Source: Nannocystis sp. (GTDB lineage: Bacteria > Myxococcota_A > Polyangia > Nannocystales > Nannocystaceae). Taken from it: DNA of 64,000 nt. Made by a program: the position numbers and the translations under genes. The notes beneath the pieces are model-generated. The model had not been told where the DNA came from, ran no database searches, and worked only from the letters and a program-made list of their open reading frames with translations. Shown here one piece after another: positions 26,381 through 36,617 of this stretch. Each line of letters starts with the position of its first letter. Positions within the stretch are counted from its first letter, which is position 1. The DNA lies in NCBI GenBank assembly GCA_016712315.1, contig JADJRG010000023.1, forward strand, positions 62,001-126,000, in the 5' to 3' direction.

Positions 26381-28524
26381 TCACTGCTTGCCCGGCTTAT
26401 TGCCCGCGGGTTTGCCCTTCGGCTCCACCTTCTTGTCCCCGCTCGCCCCCTTACCGGTCGGCTTCTTCGCCCCCGCGTCGGCGTTCACCAGCGTCTTGCT
26501 CGCCTCGAGCGTCTTGCGCCACGCGCTCGCCCGCGCCGGGGAGAAGCGCGTCAACCGAGCGTCCACCGCCTTCTTCACGTCGGCGTACGTCTTCCCCTGG
26601 TCCATCACATTCTTGAAGGCCCCCAGCATCGCCGCCTCATAACGCGGGGTCAGATCGCCCTGGATCGTCTTGCTCGCCTCGCTCACCACCGACGACCCGT
26701 GAAATTTCCCCGCGCACGCCGTCTTCGCGCGAGGTGTCGCGGCCAGGGCTGCCGCCACCGCCGCGTCCACCTCATCCACGCGCAGCTCCTCGCTCAGCAG
26801 CGCCTCCGCCGGCAGCCCGGTCCACAGCGCCTCGATCGCGCCGACGAGCTCGCTCGCCCGCCGGTGCGTCGCCCGCAGCGCCTCGCCGAGCGCCGTATTC
26901 TCCCCCGCCTTCGCCTTGCCCTTGGCCATGCTCGCGCACAGCGCCTGCTCCGCCACCAACATACGCCCCAGATCCTCGGCCAACCGCAGCCCCCGCCCCT
27001 GGATCTCCCCCGCGCTCGACCCGGCCAGCGCTCTCGCCTCGTTCACCCCGCCCAGCAGCGCCTCGCTCTGCTCGAGATCCAGCCGCACCGCCGCGAGCGA
27101 ATAGTCGCTCGGAGGCGCGGAGAGCAGCCCCGCCAGCCGGCTCGCCGCGAAGCGATAGCCCGCGGCGTCGCCGTCGAACTCCAGCGGCGCCCCGCTGAAG
27201 CTCCCGGTCTTCGCCACCGCCGCCGCGACCCCCTTCGGCGGCGCCCCTGCGAGCGTGAACGTCATCCGCTCGCCCTCGACAGAGCGCACCTTCGCCGCCT
27301 TGCCGCCCACCTTCAGCGTCGTCTTCGTCGTCAGGTGCTCGCCGATCACCACCCCTTCGCTCCCGCTCTTCGCCGGCCGCACCGCGATCGCCGTCAGCGT
27401 CGGCGCCCGCACCACCGTGACCTCCTTCTTACTCGCGAATTCCCGCCCATGCGCCGTCGCCACCAGCGTCGCCGAGCCGCTCGCCTCCGCCGGCACCAGC
27501 AGCGTCACCTTGCTCGCCGAAGCCTTCGCCGAAGGGTCTAGCGTCAACGTCGCCGCTCCCAGCCGCCAGCTCCCCACGTCTGCGAGCTCCTTGCCGCTCA
27601 CCGTCAACGACCCAGGCGCCCCCACGCTCGCCGGCACGCTCGAGATCACCGGCGCCTTGTGGATCGTCAGCCCCGGCTCCAGCGTCGCCTTTCGCTTGCG
27701 CGCCTCCGCCACCAGCGCCCCGCTCTTCGCCCCCTTCACCGCTACCAGCCGCGCCGAGCCGGCCTCCGCCGACACCACCTTCAGCGCCTTCGATCCGATC
27801 TTAAAGCTCACCTTACCCGCCCCGCTGCCCACCAAGTGCTCGCCGCTCGCCACCACCTCCTCCCCCTCAAAAACCGCCGTCGGCGCCACCCCGCTCAGCG
27901 TCGGCGCATAGAACACCTCCAGCGGCTTCTTCAGCGCCGCCTGCCCGCCCAAGCTCGACACCGCCACGATCCCGGTCGTCGCCCCTTCGGGCACTACAAA
28001 GCTCAACTTACTCGCGCTCTGCCCCTCGATCTTCGCCGTCGCCGCGCCCAGCGTCACCGTCGTCACCCGGTCGAGCGCCTTCCCGCTCAGCGTCACTGTC
28101 TCGCCTGGAGCCGCCACCGCCGGCTTCTGAGCGCTGAGCTTCGGCGCTTAAGCACAAAGACGAACCCGCCGCTGCTCGCCACCGCCTTACCCCCGCGGCG
28201 CACCGTCAACGTCTTCCCCTTCGTCGCCTTGGCCGGGATCGTCGCCGAGATCTGGTCCCCTCCCGCCGACACCTTCACCTCCTCCAGCGTCACCGAATCC
28301 AGGCGCAGCTCGTCGCCCTCGACGAAGCCGCGACCGCGCACCACCACCGTCGCGCCCGCCGCCAGCTCCCCCGGCTCCACCGCCGTGATCGCCGGGCCCA
28401 GCTCGGCCTCACCGAGCAGCGCCGCCACCCCCAGCGTCGGCGCCGCCGCGGCCCCGGACCCCGCCAAACCTGTCCCAAAGAGCACAAGCGCCGAAGCCAG
28501 CCAGAGCGAGCGGGTGCGCCTCAT
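26381..28524 (-). CDS. Exported IPT/TIG-domain protein, frameshifted
   Basis: The protein begins with signal peptide MRRTRSLWLASALVLFGTGL and a first IPT/TIG domain (PAITAVEPGELAAGATVVVR). The frame breaks near 28,148 at CTTAAG. Adding one A there gives VLK-APKLSAQKPAVAAPGETV and continues into four to five more IPT domains (PTLSGVAPTAVFEGEEVVAS, PVISSVPASVGAPGSLTVSG, PTLTAIAVRPAKSGSEGVVI). The C-terminal 200 residues are helical and end in a Lys/Gly/Pro-rich tail. The restored length would be about 714 residues. IPT domains suggest a cell-surface or secreted binding role. An assembly error in an A-run is the simplest explanation of the break. Confidence 0.75.
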
Positions 28525-28598
28525 CGTCGTCGTCGCGGTCATCGCGGATGACCACAACCCATCCCCGCCCGCGCGTCAAGCGGCGATCCGAGCCCCGC

Positions 28599-28894
28599 TC
28601 AAGGCGCTCGCGGGGCCGCCCCGAAGCGCTCGACAAAGCCCGCGATCAGCCGCGCCGCCGCCTCCTCTGGCTCCATCACCGGCTCACGGCTCACCCGCAC
28701 CAGCCACCGCGCCCCCGGGTTCGCCGCCGCCAGAGCCCGCGCGGCGGCCCCCAGATCCTCGCTCCCGCGTAGTACACCATCGCGCTCTTCCCCCGCGGAT
28801 ACACCACCAACCCCTCCTCCAGCCGCGCCTGCAGCACTCCCCCTGCCGCGGGAAATTCCGCCTCGTCCAGCCGCACCCAAGCGCCGAAGTTCAT
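28599..28894 (-). CDS. Small hypothetical protein, frameshifted
   Basis: Two frames join into a protein of about 98 residues. MNFGAWVRLDEAEFPAAGGV and SAMVYYAG come from the frame starting at 28894; SEDLGAAARALAAANPGARW to the end comes from the second. Restoring one G in the GGG run near 28,770 joins them. I do not recognise the family. It is small and cytoplasmic, and sits between the IPT gene and the M4 protease gene. Confidence 0.5.
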
Positions 28895-28979
28895 AGCCCG
28901 CGCACTCTACCCGGCCCGCCGACCGCCGCCACTTCTCTATCCACCGCGCGCGTCCATCACGTTAGACTCGCCCTTCGCC

Positions 28980-31900
28980 ATGCCCCGCCTGACCCGAGCG
29001 CTCCCACTCACCGGCCTCTTCCTCGCGGGCCTCATGCTCCGCCCTGACGGCGCCCAGGCCGCTCCAGCCGCCCTCACCGCCAAGGCCGCCCCCGCGGGCA
29101 AGCTCGCCGCCAGCGCCGCCGCCAAGCGCCTCGGCAAAGCACCGCCGGTGGTCAGCGCCGGGCCGGCCCCCCAGCGCGCCCCCAGCGTCGCCCTCGCGCT
29201 CCCTGGCAAGGCCGCCGCGCCGCCCCCGTACGTACAAGCCGCCCTCGGCCGCCTCACCGCCGCCTCCACGGAGCCCCCGCGTCTCCGCCTGGATCCCCAC
29301 CGAGGCGCCCTCCGTCGCTTCAGCGGCCGCGTCCCCAACCCCCACGGCCGCGGCCCCGAAGCGGCCGCCCGCCTCCTCCAGGATCACCGCGACGTGCTCG
29401 GCCTCGCCGCGCTCGCCGGCGACGTCGAGCTCGTCCCCCGCCGCGTCATCGACGAGCCCGCCGACGGCGTCCACATCTATTACGGCGTCAGCTACCGCGG
29501 CCTGCCCGTGTGGGGCGCCGAGCTCGCGATCCACCTCGACGCCGCCGGCGATCTCACCGCCCTCAACGCCCAAGACCTCGGCCCCATCCGCCCTGATCAC
29601 CGCCTCCGCTACGGCCCCGACGCGGCGCGTCAGCGCGCCCGCCCGGCCAACGCCCGCGACGACCAGGGCGGCCGCGTCATCGACCTAGGCGAGCCCGAGC
29701 TCGGCGTCTGGCCCGGAGGACCTGCACGAGAGGCCAGCCTCGCCTGGCGCCTCGTACAGGAGGTCACGCGGGTCGACGGCGCCCCCCAGCGCTACGCCAC
29801 CTACGTCGACGCCGGCACCGGCCAGCTCCTCGCCCGCCTCCCGCAGATCATCACCGCCAAGCCCCAGCCGCAGACCACCAACGCCGCCGATCTCTACGGC
29901 GAGCAGGTCCCCCTGCGGATCACCTTCTACCCGGACACCAACAGCTACGCGCTCATCGACCAGAGCAAGGGCGCCGCCGGGGCCACCCTCTACACCCACG
30001 ACGCCGCCTACACCAGCTCCTACGGCGCCGTCGTCACCTCCAACAAGAAGTCCACCTGGCCCGCCAGCGCCGTCACCGCGCACCACCACCTCCAGAAGGT
30101 CATCGACTACTTCGCGACCACCCACGGCCGCAACTCCTGGGACGGCCAAGGCGCGCAAGTGCGCACCACCGTCCATTACGGCCAGCAGTACAACAACGCC
30201 TTCTGGGACGCCTTCAACAAGGTCATGGTCTTCGGCGAGGGCGACGGCAAGCTCTTCCACGAGTTCACCCGCGCCCTCGACGTCGCCGGCCACGAGTACT
30301 CCCACGCCGTCGTCACTGGCACCGTCCCCCTCGAGTATTACGGCCAATCCGGCGCCCTCAACGAGAGCTTCGCCGACGTCATGGCCGTCATGATCGACCG
30401 CGACGACTGGACGATCGGCGAGGACATCGTCGGCCCCAAGTTCCCTGGCGCCTTCGCCCGCAGCCTCGCCGACCCCGCCGCGGGCAACCAGCCCGCCCAC
30501 ATGAGCGCCCTCTACAAGGGTCTGGACGACTACGGTGGCGTCCACATCAACAGCGGGATCCCCAACCGCGCCGCCTACTTGCTCGGCACCAAGCGCAGCC
30601 GCGAGGCCGTCGAGCGGATCTGGTACCGCACCCTCTACGGCGCCCACGTCACCTCCAAGGCCAGCTTCATCGACATGGCCGAGGGCACCATGGCCGCCTG
30701 CGACGAGCTCAAGGCGCTCGGCAAGGCCACCGCCGCCGACTGCGTCGCCAACGCCGAAGCCTGGGTCGCCGTCGGCGTGCTCGGCTCCGCCGCGGTCCCC
30801 ATGGACGGGTGCCCGCCCAACGCCAGCGAGCAGGGCGGCCTCTGCTACTGCGACCCTGGCTACTACCCCGCCGAAGGGGGCGCCACCTGCGTCGCCTACG
30901 ACGCCATTCAGTGCCCCGCCAACTCGATCCCGGCGATGGGCACCTGCTATTGCAAGGACGGCTTCGTCCCCAACTCGGACTTTAGCCAGTGCGTCGCCAA
31001 GGAGAGCGGCTGCCCCCTCAATTCCGCCTGGGACCCCGCGATCAAGGCCTGCGCCTGCAAAGAGGGGTTTGAGGGCGTCCCGAACGCCGCCGACGGCAAG
31101 TGTGACCCTGTCGACTCCGACTGCCCGCCCAAGAGCCACCCCGAGTGGCCGGACCCCGATCTCCCCGATCAATACATCTGCGCCTGCAACGATAATTTCG
31201 AGTACGACGGCCAGAATTGCGTCATCATCCCCGGCACCTGCGGCGACGAGTCCTTCTACGGCCGCTGCGACGGCGACGACCTCATCTATTGCAAACAATC
31301 AGGCGACCCCGACGACGGCGTCCAGCAGATCCAATGCGGCCAAGGCGGCCTCGTCTGCGGCCTTTTTGACAGCCTCATCGGCCAAGACTGCTTAAACCCC
31401 GACGGGGTCGCTCCCGCGGGCGCCTGCGCGGCCGCGGGGTATCAAGAGTGCGACGACTCCGCCCCCTTCTGCGTCGCCGAGGCCGACGCCGAGCAGGGCT
31501 TCTGCTCGCACGAGTGCAAGACCAAGGCCGGCTGCGGCGGCGCCTTCGACTGCTGCGCCACCGTCAGCGACGGCACCCGCGCCTGCCTCATCGACCCCTA
31601 CTGCGCCGAGAACATCGACCCCAAGGCCACCTGCGACGACGTCCCTGGCGGCAGCACCTTTTATGGCAAGTGCGTCGGCGACGTGCTCGTCTACTGCGAC
31701 GGCTCCAGCGATCGCACCCAAGAGGTCTTCTGCGCCGTCCTCGGCCAAGAGTGCGGCTGGGTCGACGCCGGCACCGGCTACTCCTGCGTCCCCCCCAATT
31801 CTGGCGCCTTACCCAGCGCCCCCGCCGATTACTGCCCCTACGACCACGACGGCGTCTGCGACGCCCCTGGCCTCTGCCCTGAGGGCTCGGATCTCTACGA

Positions 31901-32273
31901 CTGCAACCCCTGCGGCGATGTCACCGAGGCCGGCCTCTGCGCCGGCGACCTCCTCAAGATCTGCGACCCCAGCGTCGGCCTCGTCACCACTGACTGCGCC
32001 GCTCTCCCCCTCACCCCGGAGTGCGGCCCCACCGGCGACGGCGCCCTCGCCTGCGTCCCAGGCGGCGGCAGCGGCGAGAGCGGCGGCGTCGTCACCGCCG
32101 GCGACGACAGCGGCGACAGCGGCGGCGACGGCGGAGACGACGCCACCGCGGGTCAAGGAGGCGGCGGCTCCACCCTCACCTGCACCTGCCGCAGCCAAGG
32201 CGCCAGCCCCAGCCAGCTCGCCCTCCTCCTGCTCAGCCTCGCCGCCCTCCGCCGCCGCCGCCGCCGCCCCTAA
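28980..32273 (+). CDS. Secreted M4 (thermolysin-like) metalloprotease with MYXO-CTERM
   Basis: A 1097-residue exported zinc protease. A signal peptide (about 28 residues) is followed by FTP/PepSY propeptide domains (residues about 100-290) and the M4 catalytic domain. Zinc motif AGHEYSHAV (HEYSH near residue 437) and the third ligand in GALNESFADVM (NESFAD) are intact. The second half is Cys-rich, with EGF-like and other disulfide modules (CYCDPGYYPAEGGATCV, CACKEGFEGVPNAADGKC), then a Gly/Ser/Asp linker. It ends with a MYXO-CTERM signal: TCTCRSQGASPSQ, a hydrophobic helix LALLLLSLAALR and an arginine cluster. This tail predicts processing at the cysteine pair and retention on the outer surface. 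The gene is complete. Confidence 0.93.
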   Translation: MPRLTRALPLTGLFLAGLMLRPDGAQAAPAALTAKAAPAGKLAASAAAKRLGKAPPVVSAGPAPQRAPSVALALPGKAAAPPPYVQAALGRLTAASTEPPRLRLDPHRGALRRFSGRVPNPHGRGPEAAARLLQDHRDVLGLAALAGDVELVPRRVIDEPADGVHIYYGVSYRGLPVWGAELAIHLDAAGDLTALNAQDLGPIRPDHRLRYGPDAARQRARPANARDDQGGRVIDLGEPELGVWPGGPAREASLAWRLVQEVTRVDGAPQRYATYVDAGTGQLLARLPQIITAKPQPQTTNAADLYGEQVPLRITFYPDTNSYALIDQSKGAAGATLYTHDAAYTSSYGAVVTSNKKSTWPASAVTAHHHLQKVIDYFATTHGRNSWDGQGAQVRTTVHYGQQYNNAFWDAFNKVMVFGEGDGKLFHEFTRALDVAGHEYSHAVVTGTVPLEYYGQSGALNESFADVMAVMIDRDDWTIGEDIVGPKFPGAFARSLADPAAGNQPAHMSALYKGLDDYGGVHINSGIPNRAAYLLGTKRSREAVERIWYRTLYGAHVTSKASFIDMAEGTMAACDELKALGKATAADCVANAEAWVAVGVLGSAAVPMDGCPPNASEQGGLCYCDPGYYPAEGGATCVAYDAIQCPANSIPAMGTCYCKDGFVPNSDFSQCVAKESGCPLNSAWDPAIKACACKEGFEGVPNAADGKCDPVDSDCPPKSHPEWPDPDLPDQYICACNDNFEYDGQNCVIIPGTCGDESFYGRCDGDDLIYCKQSGDPDDGVQQIQCGQGGLVCGLFDSLIGQDCLNPDGVAPAGACAAAGYQECDDSAPFCVAEADAEQGFCSHECKTKAGCGGAFDCCATVSDGTRACLIDPYCAENIDPKATCDDVPGGSTFYGKCVGDVLVYCDGSSDRTQEVFCAVLGQECGWVDAGTGYSCVPPNSGALPSAPADYCPYDHDGVCDAPGLCPEGSDLYDCNPCGDVTEAGLCAGDLLKICDPSVGLVTTDCAALPLTPECGPTGDGALACVPGGGSGESGGVVTAGDDSGDSGGDGGDDATAGQGGGGSTLTCTCRSQGASPSQLALLLLSLAALRRRRRRP

Positions 32274-32288
32274 CCGCCTCGCCCCGCC

Positions 32289-32381
32289 ATGGCCGGGCAC
32301 ACGCCCGCCGCGCTCACGCTGCTCGCGCTTATCGTGGCCTGCATGCCCGAGCGCGATCCGCTGCTCCAGCACTGCGCGTGA
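32289..32381 (+). CDS. Possible 30-residue mini-lipoprotein
   Basis: A very short frame encoding MAGHTPAALTLLALIVAC then MPERDPLLQHCA. It looks like a complete lipoprotein signal peptide followed by only 12 mature residues. It starts 15 bases after the M4 protease stop. It could be a real tiny lipoprotein, the remnant of a longer one, or chance; there is no second line of evidence. Confidence 0.25.
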   Translation: MAGHTPAALTLLALIVACMPERDPLLQHCA

Positions 32382-32403
32382 GCGAGCTTCGCTCTCGCTC
32401 ACC

Positions 32404-33732
32404 TCAAGCGCGCCGGCCCACCATCGCCATCCGCACCCCTGTCTTCGGCCCCAGCGTCAAGTTGCGACGCACCACTGGCACCGGAGCAGGCTCGTGCAGC
32501 GCCAGCGTCCACTCGCGCAGCGCCGTGCCGAGCGCCACCCGCAGCTCGTAGCTCGCCAGCGCCGCGCCGATGCAGCGGCGGCTCCCCCCGCCGAAAGGTA
32601 GGAACTCGAACGGTCCAGGCCGCCGCTCGAGCATCCGCTCTGGCCTGAAGCGCGCCGGCTCCGGGTACAGATCCTCGCGCATATGGGTCAGCGCGATCGC
32701 TGGCGTCAGCGACACGCCGGCGGGCAGATCGTAGCCGCCGAAGCGCAGCGGCCTTCGCAGCTTGCGGAACACCACCTCCACCACCGGGCACAGCCGCAGC
32801 GTCTCATCGACCACCGCCCCCAAGAAGGGCAGCTTCGCCAGCTCATCCGGCGCCGCGCTACAACCGTCCAGCTCCGCCAGCAGCCGCTCCAGCGCCGCTG
32901 GTTCGCGGTGGAGCTGGTCCAGCGCCCACGCCATCGTCACCGCCGTCGTCTCATGCCCCGCGATCAGCAGCGTACGCAGCTCATCACGGATCTGCCCGTC
33001 GCTCATCGGCTCGCCGTCCTCATAGCGCGCCGCGATCATCATCGACAGGATATCGTCGCGCTCATGCGCGGACGGGCGCACCCGCGCGATCTGCTCGTAC
33101 AGCAGCTCATCCACCGCCGCGGATCGCCGCACATAACGAGCCCAAGGCCCGAGCCCCAGCGGCGCCTTGTGGAACACCGTCCCGAACATGAAGATCGGCA
33201 GCGCCGCGTCCATCGCCGCGCGGATCTCCGCCGACCCCGCGTCGATCCGCGCGCGCTCCTCCACCCCGAACACCGCCCGCACGATCACCTCGAGCGAGAT
33301 CTGCTGCCCCACGTCGAGCGCCACGAACCGCCGCCCCGGCGTCAGCGCTGAGAAGGCCGCCCGCGTCGCCTCGACGATCGTCTGCCCGTACGAGCGCATC
33401 CGCTCGCCGTGGAAGGGCGGCGTCAGCAGCCGCCGCTCGCGCCGATGCGGCTCCCCCGACAGCAGCAGCAGCGAGCGCGCGCCGACGAACGGAGTCAGCG
33501 CCGCGTTCGCGAAGGTCTCATAGAGATCGGGATCCTTATTGCTAAAGATCTCTCGGATCAGCGCTGGGTCCGCCGTCGCGACCACCGTCCCGTTGATCGT
33601 CGTCATCGTGAACGGATCCCCATAGCGCGCCCGCGCGGCCGCCATCGCCTGATAGGGCGCCCGCGCCACATGGAAGGTCGTACGCAGCGTCGTCAGCAGC
33701 GACTCTTTCGGCCCTGGGGGTAGAGACGTCAC
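32404..33732 (-). CDS. Cytochrome P450 (second)
   Basis: A 442-residue P450 of a class different from the one at 7934. Landmarks are IAGHETTAVTMAWALDQLHR (I-helix), ETLRLCP (K-helix ExxR), FRPERMLERRP and the haem loop FEFLPFGGGSRRCIGAALAS with the axial cysteine. The FLPFGGGSRRCIG form is shared with fatty-acid/CYP102-4-like and carotenoid/terpene P450s. The start at MTSLPPGPKESLLTT contains the proline-rich hinge without a membrane anchor, so it is soluble. Redox partners are not nearby. Confidence 0.92.
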   Translation of the reverse strand: MTSLPPGPKESLLTTLRTTFHVARAPYQAMAAARARYGDPFTMTTINGTVVATADPALIREIFSNKDPDLYETFANAALTPFVGARSLLLLSGEPHRRERRLLTPPFHGERMRSYGQTIVEATRAAFSALTPGRRFVALDVGQQISLEVIVRAVFGVEERARIDAGSAEIRAAMDAALPIFMFGTVFHKAPLGLGPWARYVRRSAAVDELLYEQIARVRPSAHERDDILSMMIAARYEDGEPMSDGQIRDELRTLLIAGHETTAVTMAWALDQLHREPAALERLLAELDGCSAAPDELAKLPFLGAVVDETLRLCPVVEVVFRKLRRPLRFGGYDLPAGVSLTPAIALTHMREDLYPEPARFRPERMLERRPGPFEFLPFGGGSRRCIGAALASYELRVALGTALREWTLALHEPAPVPVVRRNLTLGPKTGVRMAMVGRRA

Positions 33733-33843
33733 CCACCGATCATCATCGCCCCGCTCGTCGACGTCAACGGGCGCCCGCGCGCCCGCTCGCCGCTGGAGCC
33801 GCCCGCTCGCCGCGGCTACAGTGACAGCCTAGAGTAGCGTCTC

Positions 33844-34458
33844 ATGTCGAATCGGCTCCTGATCCTCTTCACGCTCGTAACCATGGGGCTCGCCGTCTCT
33901 CTCGCGCCCACGCCGCTGCCGCTGCGACCGATCTCGGGGCCGGAGTTCGTCGATCTTTTGTCCGCGCTCTTCATCATCTCCTTGGTGATGGAGCGCGCCC
34001 TCGAGGTCTTCGTCAACACGTGGCGCGAGCCCGGCAGCGCCGCCCTCAAGCTCCGCTACGAGCAGCTCAAGAAGCGCCGCCGTCCGCCCGAACCCGCCGA
34101 GATCGAGAAGATCGAGGAGGAGCGGCAGGTCTACCGCACCCAGACCCAAGTCATCGCCCTACGCGTCAGCTTCGCCCTCGGCATCGTCGTCAGCGCCGTC
34201 GGGATCCGCACCCTCGAGGGCCTGCTCCTCGCCGGCGCCTTCGCCGGCGTCGCGACCTCGCAGCTCGTCGCCTTCCGCCTCGTCGACATCCTGCTCACCG
34301 GCGGCGTCATCGCTGGCGGAAGCGACGCGATCCACAAGGTGATCAACGTCTTCACCTCCTTCATGGACGCCACCGCCGCCCGCACCAAGGCCCTCAGCGC
34401 CGCCCCGCTCGTCGCCCAGCCGCCGCCCTCTGAGGCCGGCGGCGGCGAGCTCGGCTGA
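33844..34458 (+). CDS. Hypothetical membrane protein
   Basis: A 204-residue predicted inner-membrane protein with about four hydrophobic helices (residues about 5-25, 36-56, 103-125 and 128-165) and a charged coiled segment between the second and third (LKLRYEQLKKRRRPPEPAEI). The C-terminus is Pro/Ala-rich. I do not recognise a family or partner. The start ATG is the first after a stretch without coding character. Confidence 0.7.
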   Translation: MSNRLLILFTLVTMGLAVSLAPTPLPLRPISGPEFVDLLSALFIISLVMERALEVFVNTWREPGSAALKLRYEQLKKRRRPPEPAEIEKIEEERQVYRTQTQVIALRVSFALGIVVSAVGIRTLEGLLLAGAFAGVATSQLVAFRLVDILLTGGVIAGGSDAIHKVINVFTSFMDATAARTKALSAAPLVAQPPPSEAGGGELG

Positions 34459-34550
34459 TCGTCAGCGAGAGACCGGCAGGCTCTGAGCCCGCGGACGCGC
34501 CCGCGCCCCGCCGCCCGAGCGACGGGGCCGGGCCGCGGCCTCGCGCCGCG

Positions 34551-35284
34551 CTACTCGCAGATCACCTCGAGCGTCTGCGTCACCGCCGAGCAGGTCGCCC
34601 CGTTCATCCCGCCCCAGTTCGAATTACCGATGCACGGCCGCACGACGTGGCCGTTGGTGCAGCTACACATCGTATTATTCGAGTTGATCTCGACCCCGTT
34701 CCCGCAGTTGCCGATCCGCCAGGTCCGGCCGTCGCAGGCCAGCGTCGTCGCCGTCCCGTTCTTCAGGTTGTTACAGAGCGTGTTCGCGTTGACGCCCGCG
34801 CAGCTGGTCCCGATCATGTCCTGCGAGCCGCGCAGCGTGATCTTCGTGTAGGAGCCCGGCATCAGCGCCCCGCGGAAGTTGTTCCACTCGGTGCACTGCT
34901 GCCCCGGCGTCCCGTTCTGCTGGAACGACTGCGAATAGGTCACGCCGTTCTTCTTGCACATATTCGAGCAAGAGTCGTTATTGACCATATTCCCGTCGTC
35001 GCACTCCTCCGTCCCCTCTTGCACGAACCCATCGCCGCACTTCGCCGCCTTGCAGCCGCTCACGCACGCGTCCGTGCTGCTCATGTTCCCGTCATCGCAC
35101 TCCTCGACCCCCTCCTGCACGAACCCGTCCCCGCACGCCGCCAGCTCGCAGCCCTCGACGCACTCGTCCGTGCTCAGGTCGTTCCCGTCGTCGCACGCCT
35201 CCACGCCCTCCTGCACGAACCCGTCCCCGCACGCCGCCGCCGCGCACGTCCCTGGGCACATGTCCGTGTCGACGTCGTTGCCGT
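34551..35284 (-). pseudogene. DUF4215 Cys-rich lipoprotein, 3' part, split by the island
   Basis: This is the C-terminal half of a lipoprotein whose 5' part lies at 52306-52902. It has three DUF4215 repeats of the form CGDGFVQEGVEACDDGN and a C-terminal domain (SQSFQQNGTPGQQCTEWNNF, CDGRTWRIGNCGNGVEINSN) resembling extracellular binding modules. Reading upstream, the repeat motif CDDGND is interrupted at GGCAAC by element sequence. Joining base 52314 to base 35284 restores CDDGNDVDTDMCPGTC in frame; 589 plus 734 bases equal exactly 441 codons. An ATG at 35261 could still give a 236-residue product without signal peptide. Confidence 0.9.
35277..35284. other. Left attachment core GTTGCCGT
   Basis: The 8-bp sequence GTTGCCGT at the left end of the element is repeated exactly at 52306-52313. 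It encodes Gly-Asn of the CDDGN motif on the minus strand. It is either the integrase crossover core or a target duplication; the neighbouring tyrosine recombinase favours the former. Confidence 0.8.
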
Positions 35285-35340
35285 TCTCAGAAATCGCCGG
35301 TAGCTAGCGTCTCATGCCAGATCTACGGGCGATCGATCTC

Positions 35341-36594
35341 TCATGCCGCTCCGTTGCCGTCGGTATCGGGAGCGGTAAGCGCCGCGACGGCCTGGGCCGC
35401 GAGCGCGCTTTGCTTCAGGTGCACGTAGTAGCGCATCGTCGTCGACAAGTTCGCGTGCCGCGCGAGGGCCTGCAGCGCGTAAGGGCTCACGCCCTTGTGC
35501 GCGAGCAGGGTCAGCACGCTGTGGCGGATCCGATGCGGACCGTAGACGGACAGACCCGCGCGCTTCTGGGCGTGGCGCACCCGCATGCCCAGGGTGCCCT
35601 CTTGCACGTGTGTTTTTTGCACGTGGAAGATGCTGTGAGCGCTGAAGCGCCCATCCGGCACGAACACGAAGTCGCCCCGCGGCGTGTAGCCGCGCAGCGC
35701 TTCGGCGAGCCGCGGCGAGAGGGTGATCTCGCCGTCTTCGCCCTTCGCGGTGTCTTGCAGCCGGCCCCGCGACACGTTGCGACGGATCACCATCGTGCGC
35801 TCCTCGAGGCTGATGTCTCTCCACATGAGTCCTGCGCATTCGCCGATCCGCAGCGCGGCGTCGGCGAGCAGCAGGAAGAGCACGCGCTCCTCGGTGTTGC
35901 GCGCGCTCGCGACCAACGCCTCGAGGTCTTCGCGCGAATACACGTCGACCTTGGCGCGCCGCTGCTTCGGCCAGGTGATCTGGGGCAGCTCGTGCCCCTT
36001 GGGCAACGCGCCCTCGCTGCGCGCGTGCCGTAGCGCGACGCGCACGGCCTCGCAGGTCTGGCGGGTGTAGCCCTGAGACAAAGCTCTCTCCTGCCTCATG
36101 TGCGTGCGGAGCTGCGTGAGCGCCTTCTCGTCGATCTGGTCGAGTCGAAGGGCGCCGAGCAGCGGGCGGATGTTCGCCCACACGGTTTCATAATGAACAC
36201 GCGTCGAGTACTTGAGCTCGGCGACGTGGCTGGACTCGAAGACGGCCCAGTACTCCGTGAGGGTCTTGATCGGGGGTGGGGTTGGTTTCGCGTCGTGGTC
36301 GGTAGCACCTCGTTTCTGCGCGCGGACATCGGCCGGTTGGCAGAGCGCGCGGAAGAGCTTGAGCGCCTCCGCGCGCCCCCACTCCACCGCCGCGGCCGCG
36401 TCCATGCCGGCCGGCGCGACGACGCGACGACGGATCGGCTTGGCGGGATCGAGCGGGTGAGTGAGGTTGATGTCGACATGCTGGCGGGTTCGATCTTTGA
36501 AATATGGGCGGGTAGAGACTTCCAAGGCTGGACTCGTTTCCGCCCCTCGCTTCTTGACGTGGTGACGATACGAGATCGCGCGGCGCGAAGGCAA
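35341..36594 (-). CDS. Tyrosine recombinase/integrase
   Basis: A 417-residue site-specific recombinase. The N-terminal SAM-like core-binding domain includes TLTEYWAVFESSHVAELKYS. The catalytic domain shows ADAALRIGECAGLMWRDI (Arg I), HRIRHSVLTLLAHKG (HxxR), and LARHANLSTTMRYYVH (His and nucleophile Tyr). It would catalyse excision and integration at GTTGCCGT. The start is unusual: the frame continues open about 570 bases upstream through a 36-bp minisatellite, and no ATG or GTG occurs there. A TTG at 36594 is the best candidate, or translation may begin lower. The first 40 codons are duplicated at 48161-48280. Confidence 0.92.
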   Translation of the reverse strand: MPSRRAISYRHHVKKRGAETSPALEVSTRPYFKDRTRQHVDINLTHPLDPAKPIRRRVVAPAGMDAAAAVEWGRAEALKLFRALCQPADVRAQKRGATDHDAKPTPPPIKTLTEYWAVFESSHVAELKYSTRVHYETVWANIRPLLGALRLDQIDEKALTQLRTHMRQERALSQGYTRQTCEAVRVALRHARSEGALPKGHELPQITWPKQRRAKVDVYSREDLEALVASARNTEERVLFLLLADAALRIGECAGLMWRDISLEERTMVIRRNVSRGRLQDTAKGEDGEITLSPRLAEALRGYTPRGDFVFVPDGRFSAHSIFHVQKTHVQEGTLGMRVRHAQKRAGLSVYGPHRIRHSVLTLLAHKGVSPYALQALARHANLSTTMRYYVHLKQSALAAQAVAALTAPDTDGNGAA

Positions 36595-36617
36595 GCGCGC
36601 CGAGGCCGCAGGGCGCT

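Noticed and set aside
35277..35284. Transposon target-site duplication
   Set aside because: An 8-bp duplication would fit some transposons, but there are no terminal inverted repeats and no transposase, while a tyrosine recombinase lies at the end.
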